Positions 50,324 to 58,435 of a stretch of DNA of 58,731 bases are shown piece after piece. The number at the start of each line of letters is the position of its first letter. Position 1 is the first letter of the stretch. The position numbers and the translations under genes are program-made. This DNA comes from Candidatus Bathyarchaeota archaeon (lineage in GTDB: Archaea > Thermoproteota > CALKCG01 > B24), in contig JAGHAZ010000062.1 in the NCBI GenBank assembly GCA_021161255.1, positions 1 to 58,731 on the forward strand, given 5' to 3'. The notes under the pieces were generated by a model. That model had not been told where the DNA came from, ran no database searches, and saw only the letters and a list, made by a program, of their open reading frames with translations.

Positions 50324-51442
50324 TTACTGTTCTAGGATCTTAAAACATATATCGACGTATTTATCTGCAGGGTTTACTCCAGTAGCGTTCCTAGTATTAA
50401 AGGCGTAGTCGAACCTAGAATTAGCCTCATGTATCTTAAGGTCGCAGTCCGCGAGAAGCTCATCTATGAATCGGCTAAGCTTTTTATAAGTATCTAGCTC
50501 CTTAAGCTTCCGGAACATCTCTTCCATCTCGGTTTTCCAGTTTACGTATCTTCTAAACCTGTTCTTGTGTACAAACCTTCTGATTTCGTCGTATACCGAT
50601 ATGCATTCCGCCGCGAGCTTATATATGCTACTCCAATCCCTCCCCTCTATGCTGGGCATAGCATCTAAAGCCACTATTCCATAGTCTTCATGACCCATTA
50701 TAGCGTCTAAGGCCCTTAAAATCTCCATCCGATGCCTGGGATAAGCGTTCAGGTCCACGCCGACGGGTAGTCCTCCGAGGTGCGTATTCGTCCTGAATTC
50801 TTCAGGGCTTCTAGAGACCCTAGCTATACAGCAGAGTAGACCCGAGCTGGAGCCTTCTTTGTAGACTAGAATCCTAAGGTCGAAACCAGGCTTCTCGACG
50901 TATTCTTGAAGGAAAACCCCCTCGGGGTTTATCTGAGTAGGTCTAGAGTTTCTACCGAGAACTTCAACCAAGGTTTCTCTATCGCCGACTTTGAGAACCC
51001 CCCTACCCCAGCTTCCATGAGTAGGTTTGAAGACTAGAGGATATCCGAGCTCAGACTCAGCCTCTTCGACTACTTCCGTAATCCACTCCTCTATGCTGGA
51101 ATCATCCTTCGGGAAACTTTTGAACAAGCTCTTAGGAACTTTAACGCCCTTTCCCTCTAAAACACGTATGGTTTTTATCTTATCTGAGCAGAGAGACTCG
51201 ACGCGGTAAGAGTTTATAACAACCCGTCCCAGCTCCTCCACTCTTTTGGCGGCTTCTAAGGCCCTATGCTTGCTCTCGCATCTGTTAACCACGACCTTGA
51301 CGTCTTCAACGTCTTCGGTCACGAGCGAGGAGGGGTTTTTAGTGAAGATCCTCTTAAACTCAAGCCCCCTTCGGCTTGCGGTGACTAAAAGCTCAGCCTC
51401 ATCTATAGTCAGCCTGTCGTAGAGTAGGGCGGCGCTACTCAT
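50324..51442 (-). CDS. LysX/RimK-type ATP-grasp ligase with a 70-residue insertion
   Basis: A 372-aa ATP-grasp protein that ligates an amino acid to a carboxylate. LLYDRLTIDEAELLVTASRRGLEF at the N-terminus, GYPLVFKPTHGSWGRGVLKV, LQEYVEKPGFDLRILVYKEGS and HEANSRFDYAFNTRNATGVNPADKYVD at the end follow LysX closely. Between GIVALDAMPSIEG and LKIHEANSRF, where LysX is continuous, lies an extra helix-rich segment (about residues 265-334). No lysW gene with the EDWGE tail is visible, so it may not be lysine biosynthesis. It diverges from the kinase remnant at 51491. Confidence 0.75.
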   Translation of the reverse strand: MSSAALLYDRLTIDEAELLVTASRRGLEFKRIFTKNPSSLVTEDVEDVKVVVNRCESKHRALEAAKRVEELGRVVINSYRVESLCSDKIKTIRVLEGKGVKVPKSLFKSFPKDDSSIEEWITEVVEEAESELGYPLVFKPTHGSWGRGVLKVGDRETLVEVLGRNSRPTQINPEGVFLQEYVEKPGFDLRILVYKEGSSSGLLCCIARVSRSPEEFRTNTHLGGLPVGVDLNAYPRHRMEILRALDAIMGHEDYGIVALDAMPSIEGRDWSSIYKLAAECISVYDEIRRFVHKNRFRRYVNWKTEMEEMFRKLKELDTYKKLSRFIDELLADCDLKIHEANSRFDYAFNTRNATGVNPADKYVDICFKILEQ

Positions 51443-51490
51443 TCTAAAACCATAGAAAACTTTACGAAGCTTAAAAATTTACCCTTGAGA

Positions 51491-51747
51491 ATGATTTCAC
51501 CTGATAGTCGGAGAGGTTTGGATGTCGTCAAGGATGTGACGGTATTTACGATGGACAAGGTAGGCTTATGAAAACCGTAGACCTGAGCTGGCTTAAGAGA
51601 AATAGTTCATGCTTAGACAGCTACTTCCCGAAGATCGCTGAGGGACTACGGGTGAGGTGTTACGTGGTCAACGGATTTAAACCGCAGAGGGTCGAAGAGG
51701 CCTTAAGAGGCGTAGAGACGGTCTGCACAGAGGTTCTGCTGAGCTGA
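51491..51747 (+). pseudogene. Amino-acid-kinase gene remnant, MfnE/COG2054-like
   Basis: A first frame from ATG 51491 reads MISPDSRRGLDVVKDV. A one-base loss near 51537 moves to the frame giving DGIYDGQGRLMKTVDLSWLK, then CLDSYFPKIAEGLRVRCYVVNGFKPQ and RVEEALRGVETVCT to a TGA at 51745. Joined, KDVDGIYD matches the amino-acid-kinase motif and CYVVNG the C-terminal strand of the archaeal COG2054 group, which includes the methanofuran kinase MfnE. The N-terminal two-thirds is missing, displaced by the ATP-grasp gene. Family choice within the superfamily is uncertain. Confidence 0.55.
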
Positions 51748-51935
51748 AAAAGCTTGCTTATAAACGAGTTCAACTTTTCTAGAGTTCAGCGTATATCCTA
51801 GATGTTTCATCGATATTACGCTATAGGCGTTCAGACTCAATACTCTTTAAATAACATAGCAGATATCAGACCGGATTTCGCTCGCGTCGCTAAACAATTC
51901 TATATATCGTGCAGGGCTTTCAAAGCTTGAACATA

Positions 51936-52469
51936 ATGTTTTTCAGATCCGCTGGGAGACGTTTGAAGGTCGGCTTTAAGGAACTAATCTCTAAACTTGA
52001 CGAAGGTCTAGAAAGGCTAGAATATCTAACTTATAAGGCTAAAAGCTATAGGAAACGGCTCTACGCTCAGTATCTAGTAGCCTATGCTACGGGTGATGGA
52101 TTCAGAGCCTCCATGTACGTCTCTGAGATTATAGAAGTTGAACGCATACTCAAACTCATGTCAAGAGCATGTCTATCGCTCGAGAGATCTATAATCCGTC
52201 TTACGATTCTATCGGAGATCTATGAGTTCTTACCAGTCAAATCTATGGAGGAGAGCATAGACGAAGTTGAGAGGCTCATGAACTCCACCTTAAAGATAAG
52301 CCTGAACATTGTGAAAAACGTACAGAGGTCTTCTATAGACCTTCTTCAATTTACCATGTTAGACATCGAAGTCTCTCAGCCAAATCAAGAGGGAACTGTA
52401 ATCAGAGACATGGCAAAGACGTTAGCCGAGAACCTTATGGGTGAAAACGCGATGCAGGTTCAGGCTTAA
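51936..52469 (+). CDS. CdvB/ESCRT-III-like protein
   Basis: A 177-aa all-helical protein. YRKRLYAQYLVAYATGDGFRASMYVSEIIEVERILKLMSRACLSLERSIIRLTIL matches the CdvB/Snf7 core, with its basic first helix and GD-x-x-RA-x-MY-x-SEI pattern. The C-terminal helix and MIM/broken-wing parts of CdvB are short or missing. It would polymerise on membranes, in division or vesicle budding. ATG 51936 is chosen because TTCTATATATC (51898-51908) lies about 30 nt upstream, which excludes the GTG at 51909. No CdvA or CdvC/Vps4 is next to it. Confidence 0.7.
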   Translation: MFFRSAGRRLKVGFKELISKLDEGLERLEYLTYKAKSYRKRLYAQYLVAYATGDGFRASMYVSEIIEVERILKLMSRACLSLERSIIRLTILSEIYEFLPVKSMEESIDEVERLMNSTLKISLNIVKNVQRSSIDLLQFTMLDIEVSQPNQEGTVIRDMAKTLAENLMGENAMQVQA

Positions 52470-52475
52470 GCTCTT

Positions 52476-52568
52476 TTAGCAACTTTCTATCCAAGCCCTG
52501 GTATCGCATCCACCTCTGACAGCCTCGTACGTCTCTTTCTCATCTACGACGCTGACTAAAAGCTTCAA
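52476..52568 (-). pseudogene. Possible mfnB N-terminal fragment
   Basis: A 30-codon minus-strand reading frame begins at TTG 52568: LKLLVSVVDEKETYEAVRGGCD, very like the N-terminus of (5-formylfuran-3-yl)methyl phosphate synthase (MfnB; pattern MKLLVSxxDxEEAxEAxxGGADIIDVKNP). It then departs (TRAWIESC) and stops, just before the cdvB-like gene. If real it is a truncated remnant. Too short to be sure. Confidence 0.4.
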
Positions 52569-52696
52569 GCCAATTCTATAGGCTAGACAGCTTAACTATA
52601 AGACTTTCACCTAGCAGATTTTGCATATTATACCGAGGATAACATTTAATTCAGCCCTCACGATTTATCGTGTCGATATCGTCCAGGAGGTTCTCT

Positions 52697-54079
52697 ATGG
52701 AGGGTAAGGTTAAGCTAAGTGTCCTGATAGGCTCGATGATGGTGCTCTTGGCCCTATCGGCTCTAGCCGGTTTAAACTACCGTCAAATCCTTACGATAAC
52801 GATATTCTCAACGGTGATTTTGTCGATCATACTATTTTGGTCCATCAGAATTCCTATAGCTATGCTCGGAGTATTTCTACTCCTTTCGTTCGGTTTAATA
52901 GATGTTCCAAGTCTTATAAAATTCGCAAACATAGATGTAGTATTATTCTTAGTCGCCATGATGATAATCGTGGGATTCTTAGAGGAGCGGCATTTTTTCG
53001 GGTATCTAATGAACCTGATAGTCGCCAAATTCGGCTCCGACGCTAGAAGACTAATCAGGATTCTAATGCTAATCTCAGGCATATTCTCGGCTCTGGTCGG
53101 CACCATATCCTCCACATTATTCATGACCGTATCTATACTCAGCATAGCAAGATACTACAAGCTAAACCCCGTCCCCTACGTGGTTATGAGCGTCTTTGCC
53201 TCCAACATAGGAAGCAGCGCGACTGTTATGGGCAATCCAGTAGGCGTCCTTATAGCCTTAAAAAGCGGGTTAACCTTCAATGAGTTCATAAGATGGGCTA
53301 CTCCCATCTCCCTCCTAAGCCTAATCCTGTGCATAGAGGTTTGTTTGCGAGTTTTTAAAAAGGAGGTCGAACAGCTCGATAAGTCTATAAAGCTTAAGGC
53401 TGAGGATAAGGAGGTCGGTGGGGGGCTTGAGATAACCTCCAGAGAACTTATGGAGTCGGGGATAGTTTTCTTTGGCACGATAATCGGTTTAGCCCTCTAT
53501 AGCCCTCTAGAAAACCTGTTAGGTCTAAAGAAAAACAGTTTACTGTTAGGCGTGGTCTTGTCTATGGCTGGGTTGGTGTTGCTCATAGAGCGTGGTAGGG
53601 TACGGGAGATAATAGAGCATAGGGTCGAATGGGCGGATATGGTGTTCTTTATCATGCTCTTCGCCTCGGTCGGAGCGTTAGAATATGTAGGTATTACGGA
53701 GGTCGTAGCCGAAGCCTTATCTCACGTACCAGGTGGCGAAGTTACGGTTCTTATCACGCTCATAGCTATGACTGGGATTCTGAGCGCTTTCCTAGATAAC
53801 GTTCTAGCCGTAGCTACGATAGCCCCTATAGTCGAAGCTTTTGGCAACGTCGGTTTCAAAGAGAATCTATTATGGTGGGGTGTGCTCTTCGCCGGCACCT
53901 ACTTCGGGAACCTAACCCTGATCGGAAGCACCGCCAACATAGTGGCCATGGGGATACTCGAAAAACGCGGTATCCAAACAATATCTTTCAAGGATTGGAT
54001 TAAATACGGAAGTTTAATAACGCTTCTAACCATAACGTTAGCTATCGTCCTGCTCATACTTCAAGCCCCCCTAATGTGA
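52697..54079 (+). CDS. ArsB/NhaD-superfamily ion permease
   Basis: A 460-aa membrane protein with about eleven to twelve hydrophobic helices. The two hairpin motifs ASNIGSSATVMGNPVGVLIAL and FGNLTLIGSTANIVAMGI, one in each half, are diagnostic of the ArsB/NhaD (ion-transporter) superfamily. AFLDNVLAVATIAPIV lies in the second half. Substrates could be Na+/H+, arsenite or an organic anion. ATG 52697 has AGGAGG 6 nt upstream (52685-52690); the longer GTG start at 52670 is unlikely. Confidence 0.85.
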   Translation: MEGKVKLSVLIGSMMVLLALSALAGLNYRQILTITIFSTVILSIILFWSIRIPIAMLGVFLLLSFGLIDVPSLIKFANIDVVLFLVAMMIIVGFLEERHFFGYLMNLIVAKFGSDARRLIRILMLISGIFSALVGTISSTLFMTVSILSIARYYKLNPVPYVVMSVFASNIGSSATVMGNPVGVLIALKSGLTFNEFIRWATPISLLSLILCIEVCLRVFKKEVEQLDKSIKLKAEDKEVGGGLEITSRELMESGIVFFGTIIGLALYSPLENLLGLKKNSLLLGVVLSMAGLVLLIERGRVREIIEHRVEWADMVFFIMLFASVGALEYVGITEVVAEALSHVPGGEVTVLITLIAMTGILSAFLDNVLAVATIAPIVEAFGNVGFKENLLWWGVLFAGTYFGNLTLIGSTANIVAMGILEKRGIQTISFKDWIKYGSLITLLTITLAIVLLILQAPLM

Positions 54080-54125
54080 CGACGTAGTAAACTTTAACCC
54101 TTAGTCCTTTCCCATCTGATCAATA

Positions 54126-54212
54126 TGGGTGATGAGAGGAGCTCCTCTCATCTGACTTCCGCCTGAAAGCGCTCCTGGGAAGAAGGATGAAAGGGCATAC
54201 TGGCTGAACCCC
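54126..54212 (+). ncRNA. C/D-box-like sRNA candidate containing a 22-bp palindrome
   Basis: A C box GTGATGA (54129-54135), a candidate D' CTGA (54152-54155 or 54163-54166), a C'-like GGATGA (54185-54190) and a D box CTGA (54204-54207) occur in order, with a 13-nt guide between C' and D and a GGG/CCC terminal stem. Inside it, 54131-54152 is an 11-base half-site GATGAGAGGAG followed by its exact reverse complement. The D'-C' spacer is longer than usual, so the RNA reading is tentative; the palindrome could instead be an operator upstream of the thioredoxin gene. Confidence 0.4.
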
Positions 54213-54287
54213 CCGGTCTTCTCTCTGAGACTTTCCTAGTTGCTCAAGCGATATCTTTATGTGAAAGTCGTCTGTATGCTGATTCGT

Positions 54288-54704
54288 ATGTCTGACGAGG
54301 AGCTTGAGAGAATTAAGGAGAAGAAGCTGAAGGAGCTTCTTAAAAAGGTGTTGAGGGAGAAGGAGGGCAAACCATCGAAACCTAAGGTTTTAAAGGTTAA
54401 CGACAGCAACTTCAACTCGGTAGTTAAAGAGCATAGTCGGCTTGTCATAGATTTTTGGGCTCCATGGTGTGCTCCATGTAGGATGATAGAGCCCATCTTC
54501 CATGAGCTTGCAGAAGCTTATGCCGGTAAAGTAGCTTTTGGTAGACTTAACGTAGACGAGAACCCTGCAACAGCCGCTAAGTTCGGGGTGATGAGTATAC
54601 CGACTCTCATAATGTTTAAAGATGGTATAGAGGTAGACAGGATCGTAGGAGCCTTACCTAGGAGGTTCATAGAGTACAAGATCAGGAAGGCCTTCCAGCT
54701 TTAA
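54288..54704 (+). CDS. Thioredoxin with charged N-terminal extension
   Basis: A 138-aa thioredoxin. WAPWCAPCRMIEPIF contains the WCAPC active site (C-A-P-C in place of C-G-P-C), and MSIPTLIMFKDG the cis-Pro. An extra N-terminal ~35 residues (MSDEELERIKEKKLKELLKKVLREK) is a charged helix seen in other TACK thioredoxins. The ATG at 54288 starts just at this helix; the TTG at 54240 would add a hydrophobic stretch. Its 3' end overlaps alaS by 23 nt on the opposite strand. Confidence 0.9.
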   Translation: MSDEELERIKEKKLKELLKKVLREKEGKPSKPKVLKVNDSNFNSVVKEHSRLVIDFWAPWCAPCRMIEPIFHELAEAYAGKVAFGRLNVDENPATAAKFGVMSIPTLIMFKDGIEVDRIVGALPRRFIEYKIRKAFQL

Positions 54705-57423
54705 TTTTCAATACCTCCTCTAAAACTTCCTTTTCACTAGGTATTCTAGAAGCGTCTAGCCCTCCTCCTTGGCCCAGCCTTACGGAGCCTCCAGCCTTGC
54801 CTCTGCATATGGTGGCTAATCTGCGAGCAATTATCCCGGCGTTTAAACCGGCTTCTTTAGCCTTGTCGCCGACCATCACCACGAGCCTAGCCTTTTCACC
54901 TTTGACCAGGAAATATACGGCCACCGTCTCGGGGAACCGGTTGACCAAGGTATTCGCTTCAGCTATTACAGTATCTGCTTCTTCGCCGGTCCTTCTCTGG
55001 ACGACCAATTTAACTCCATCGACCTCTAAGACATTCTCGACAACAGAGCTTAGTCTCGCTTCTATGAGCTGCTTTCTCAGACTTTCGGTTTTTCTTCTCT
55101 CGGCTTTAAGCTCCTCCAGTAGTTTCGTAACAGACTCTTTAAGCTTATCTGCGGGGCTTCTGAGAAGGTTCGAGGTCTCCTCTAAAACTCTGAGCCTCGT
55201 TTGTAAGTATCTAAGCGCCTGCTCGCCTGCGACGTATTCAAGCCGTTCAACACCATCCTGAATTCTATCCACACCTATGATTTTTATCAACCCGACTTCT
55301 CCTGTCCTCTCGCAGTGGGTTCCACCGCACGCCTCGGCGTCCCATCCTTCTATCTCGACGACCCGTATGACTCTACCCGGATAAACCCCTCCCTGGTAGA
55401 GTCTAAACCCATACTTCCTCTCAGCCTCATCCCTCGGAATCATAAAGGTTTTCACAGACCTATTTTCGACCACCACCCTGTTGGCTAGTAGCTCTATCTG
55501 CTCCAGCTCCTCGCGAGTGATGCTTTTATAATGGGTTATATCGAGTCTGGCTTTTTCGACGGTCTTTTCTGCACCGGTTTGCCAGACGTGAGGGCCTAAA
55601 ACCCTTCTAGCCGCACCCATCAATATGTGGGTCGCCGTATGGTGTCTGGTCAAAGCCATTCTTCTATCCCAGTCTATCTCACAATCGACCTGCTCACCGA
55701 CGCTAGGCTTCGCTCCCTTAACCTTGTGAACTATAACCCCATCCACGTCCCTCACGTCCACGACCCTCCCGACTCCTCGGCTACATCTCAAGAGACCTGT
55801 GTCATGTAGCTGACCTCCGCTGGTCGGATAAAAAGCCGTTCCATCTAGCACAACCCAGTCTTCTAAAACTCTCAAAACCTTAGCTTTAAACCTCCTAACC
55901 TTCCCGTCTTCGAGGTATACCCGCCTGGTTTTCGGCAACCCCTCCATAGCCTTTCTAAGTACGTATTCTTCTTCAGTCCTCCTCCGCTCAGGCTTTTCAT
56001 GAATCTTAGCTACAAGCTCGTAGAAGTTCCGTGGCACACTCACTTTCACTCCCAGAGGGGATAACCTATCTCTAAGAAGCTCCGGTGGAAGTCCATGAGA
56101 ATCGTAGAGCATTATGAGGTCGTTCACCGTTAGAGTCTTCTTACCGCCCTTCACGATTCTCATAGCGATCTTCAAAGCCCTATCGAGACTTTCACGGTAT
56201 CGTTTAGCCTCAAGCTCGAGCATCTCGACGATGTTATCCTCAGCCTCTAAAAGCTCAGGAAACTCTGGAGCTAACTCTTTAAGCTGATAATCCACTATCC
56301 AACCTAAGTCGACATTTAAACCCAACTCATCCATGGCTCTTAGACATCTTCTTATGAGAAGTCTAGCTAAGTAGCCTGCACCCGTGTTAGACGGTACGAC
56401 CCCGTCTCCGAGCATCCAAGCAAGCGTATAGCTGTGATCCGCTATCCTATAGATCAACTCGTATGGCCTAAGGAGTTTTTCGACATCTTCAAGCGTTAAA
56501 CCCACCTTGGAGGCAACTCTCGACTTAACTTCTTCCAGAGCTTTCTCTTCTTTAACATCCATCATCCCGGCGACCTTCGATACCTCTAATAGAATCCGCT
56601 CATCGACCTTCTCTACACCAGCTTCGGCTCTAAGCTTTTCTATGAGTCCCCCATATACGGTTTCGTATATGTTGGGTTTCCCGCAGAGTATCCATAGGTT
56701 TCTCTCAAGTCCATAACCGGTATCGACTATCATGTTCTCCATAGGTCTCAGCGAATCGTCTTCACCTACTTTATAGTGCATGAACACTAGCGTAGCGACC
56801 TCGCCTCCTCTAACTACGACCTCAAAGTCCTCCCCCGCGTTACCGCCTCCAGACCAGAAATCCTCTATAAAAGTCAGCTCCTCTGGGTTCAAGCCTACGA
56901 CGTCTCTGTAAAACCTGAAGCAGTAGTCGACCGTCTCATCGTTCCAGTATACTCGTTTTCCCCCTATGTTAAACGCGTGGTGAGCCATCATCTCGAACCC
57001 TGTGAGATGACGTCCTGTTCGGCCTACGTTTTCGAGGTCCGTGAACCTTATCGAGGGCTGTGAGATCGTGAGGGGGTTCGCAGGTGGGGGGACCACGCCG
57101 CTGGTAACCCACGGCTGGAAGTCGTATATGGAAGCGCCTACTAGGTATACGTCCTCCCTCCATCTGGCCACGACGGGGTATCTCCTGACTCTACCGTGCC
57201 CATTCTTCTCGAAGAAGCTAAGGAATGCCTCTCTTAGGCTTCTCTTATCGAAGCTATTTGCCTTAGGCGGGTTTCCTATGAAACCGTACTCCACACAAGG
57301 CTGGTCCCCGCAGAGTTCTTGGTCTGGGTTTAGGGTCCAGAATTTTCTACCGCATCGCTTACAGGTCTTTCTAATGAACCCTTCTTGCCTGAAGACCTCG
57401 ACCTCGAACAGGCTTTCGTCCAA
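54682..57423 (-). CDS. alaS: Alanyl-tRNA synthetase (archaeal type)
   Basis: A 913-aa synthetase. The archaeal N-terminal zinc part (CKRCGRKFWTLNPDQELCGDQPC) is followed by the catalytic core (FFEKNGHGRVRRYPVVARWREDVYLVGASIYDFQPW). The editing domain has the RHHTATHILMGAA His pair and the CGGTHCERTGEVG motif; the C-terminal C-Ala domain ends GGSVRLGQGGGLD. The length matches archaeal AlaRS. It diverges from mdh and converges with the thioredoxin gene. Confidence 0.95.
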   Translation of the reverse strand: MDESLFEVEVFRQEGFIRKTCKRCGRKFWTLNPDQELCGDQPCVEYGFIGNPPKANSFDKRSLREAFLSFFEKNGHGRVRRYPVVARWREDVYLVGASIYDFQPWVTSGVVPPPANPLTISQPSIRFTDLENVGRTGRHLTGFEMMAHHAFNIGGKRVYWNDETVDYCFRFYRDVVGLNPEELTFIEDFWSGGGNAGEDFEVVVRGGEVATLVFMHYKVGEDDSLRPMENMIVDTGYGLERNLWILCGKPNIYETVYGGLIEKLRAEAGVEKVDERILLEVSKVAGMMDVKEEKALEEVKSRVASKVGLTLEDVEKLLRPYELIYRIADHSYTLAWMLGDGVVPSNTGAGYLARLLIRRCLRAMDELGLNVDLGWIVDYQLKELAPEFPELLEAEDNIVEMLELEAKRYRESLDRALKIAMRIVKGGKKTLTVNDLIMLYDSHGLPPELLRDRLSPLGVKVSVPRNFYELVAKIHEKPERRRTEEEYVLRKAMEGLPKTRRVYLEDGKVRRFKAKVLRVLEDWVVLDGTAFYPTSGGQLHDTGLLRCSRGVGRVVDVRDVDGVIVHKVKGAKPSVGEQVDCEIDWDRRMALTRHHTATHILMGAARRVLGPHVWQTGAEKTVEKARLDITHYKSITREELEQIELLANRVVVENRSVKTFMIPRDEAERKYGFRLYQGGVYPGRVIRVVEIEGWDAEACGGTHCERTGEVGLIKIIGVDRIQDGVERLEYVAGEQALRYLQTRLRVLEETSNLLRSPADKLKESVTKLLEELKAERRKTESLRKQLIEARLSSVVENVLEVDGVKLVVQRRTGEEADTVIAEANTLVNRFPETVAVYFLVKGEKARLVVMVGDKAKEAGLNAGIIARRLATICRGKAGGSVRLGQGGGLDASRIPSEKEVLEEVLKIKAGRPS

Positions 57424-57486
57424 GCATTACCACCGAGCCTTGTCTAGCCTAACAATAACTCTGAGGTTAAAAATGAATATCTAGGA

Positions 57487-57498
57487 GTGTATAATAAA
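57487..57498 (+). promoter_or_regulatory. TATA box of mdh
   Basis: TGTATAATAAAA at 57488-57499 lies about 20-27 nt upstream of the ATG at 57515, giving a leaderless transcript from that codon. Confidence 0.55.
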
Positions 57499-57514
57499 AG
57501 TTGAGTTGGTCGAT

Positions 57515-58435
57515 ATGGTTAAAGCGGCTGTGATAGGTGTAGGCAACGTAGGCTCCTGTATAGCGTTTAAACTTGCAGTAGAAGGGCTTGTGGACGAACT
57601 TATCCTCGTAGACATCGTCCGGGCTCTCGCTGAGGGTCAAGCCATGGATATTCGACAGGCCTCGGCTATGGTATCCGATACGGAGGTTAGAGCGGGAGAC
57701 TATGAGGACACAGCAGACGCCGATTTCGTGGTCGTAACCGCTGGAAAACCTAGGACACCTTCCATGAAGAGTAGGCTTGAGCTGGCTCGTGTGAACGCTA
57801 AGATAATCGCCGGTATCGCCCGGAGGCTTCGAGATGGTGGTTTCGAGGGGTTTGTGGTTACGGTTACGAACCCGGTGGATCTGATGAACCTGATAACCTG
57901 GAGGGTTACGGGTCTAGACCGTTTCAAGGTTTTAGGAAGCTCAAGCTTGTTGGATACATCTAGGTTCAGGATTATAATCGCGAAGAAATTCAACGTCAAG
58001 CCTAAAGACGTCGATGGATATGTCATAGGTGAGCATGGGCGAAACCAGGTTCCGTTGTTCAGTAGGCTTAAAGTTATGGGCAAACCGGTCGAACTTTCTC
58101 AAACAGAGAAAACGAGGGTCGTCGAGGAGCTAAGGGGTAAGGCTCTAGATGTCATATCCAGGAAGGGTGCAACCGTGTATGCTCCTGCGAACTGTACTGT
58201 GACGCTGATAAGGTCTCTAGTTAAAGGTGAGGGACTAGGCTTAGCGTCGCTGGTTTTAGACGGCGAATACGGGGTCCAAGACGTGAGCATAGGTGTTCCG
58301 TTTGAAGTAGGACGTGGAGCTGTCAGAAAGATAGCTGAATGGGCCATGGATGACTGGGAGAGGCGTACGTTCTTAGAAGGCGTTTCGACCATAAGAGATG
58401 CTTGGAAGAACGTCGAAAAACTGATAGAACTTTAA
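57515..58435 (+). CDS. mdh: Malate dehydrogenase (LDH-like type)
   Basis: A 306-aa NAD-dependent dehydrogenase. AAVIGVGNVGSCIAFKLAVEG is the Rossmann motif, DLxR-type NAD-binding acid LVDI follows. KPRTPSMKSR supplies substrate-binding Arg, TNPVDLMNLI and SSLLDTSRFR the Asp and Arg, and IGEHGRNQVPLFS the catalytic His. The family includes lactate and malate enzymes; the Arg in KPR favours malate. ATG 57515 fits the TATA box; TTG at 57506 would add three residues. Confidence 0.9.
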   Translation: MVKAAVIGVGNVGSCIAFKLAVEGLVDELILVDIVRALAEGQAMDIRQASAMVSDTEVRAGDYEDTADADFVVVTAGKPRTPSMKSRLELARVNAKIIAGIARRLRDGGFEGFVVTVTNPVDLMNLITWRVTGLDRFKVLGSSSLLDTSRFRIIIAKKFNVKPKDVDGYVIGEHGRNQVPLFSRLKVMGKPVELSQTEKTRVVEELRGKALDVISRKGATVYAPANCTVTLIRSLVKGEGLGLASLVLDGEYGVQDVSIGVPFEVGRGAVRKIAEWAMDDWERRTFLEGVSTIRDAWKNVEKLIEL

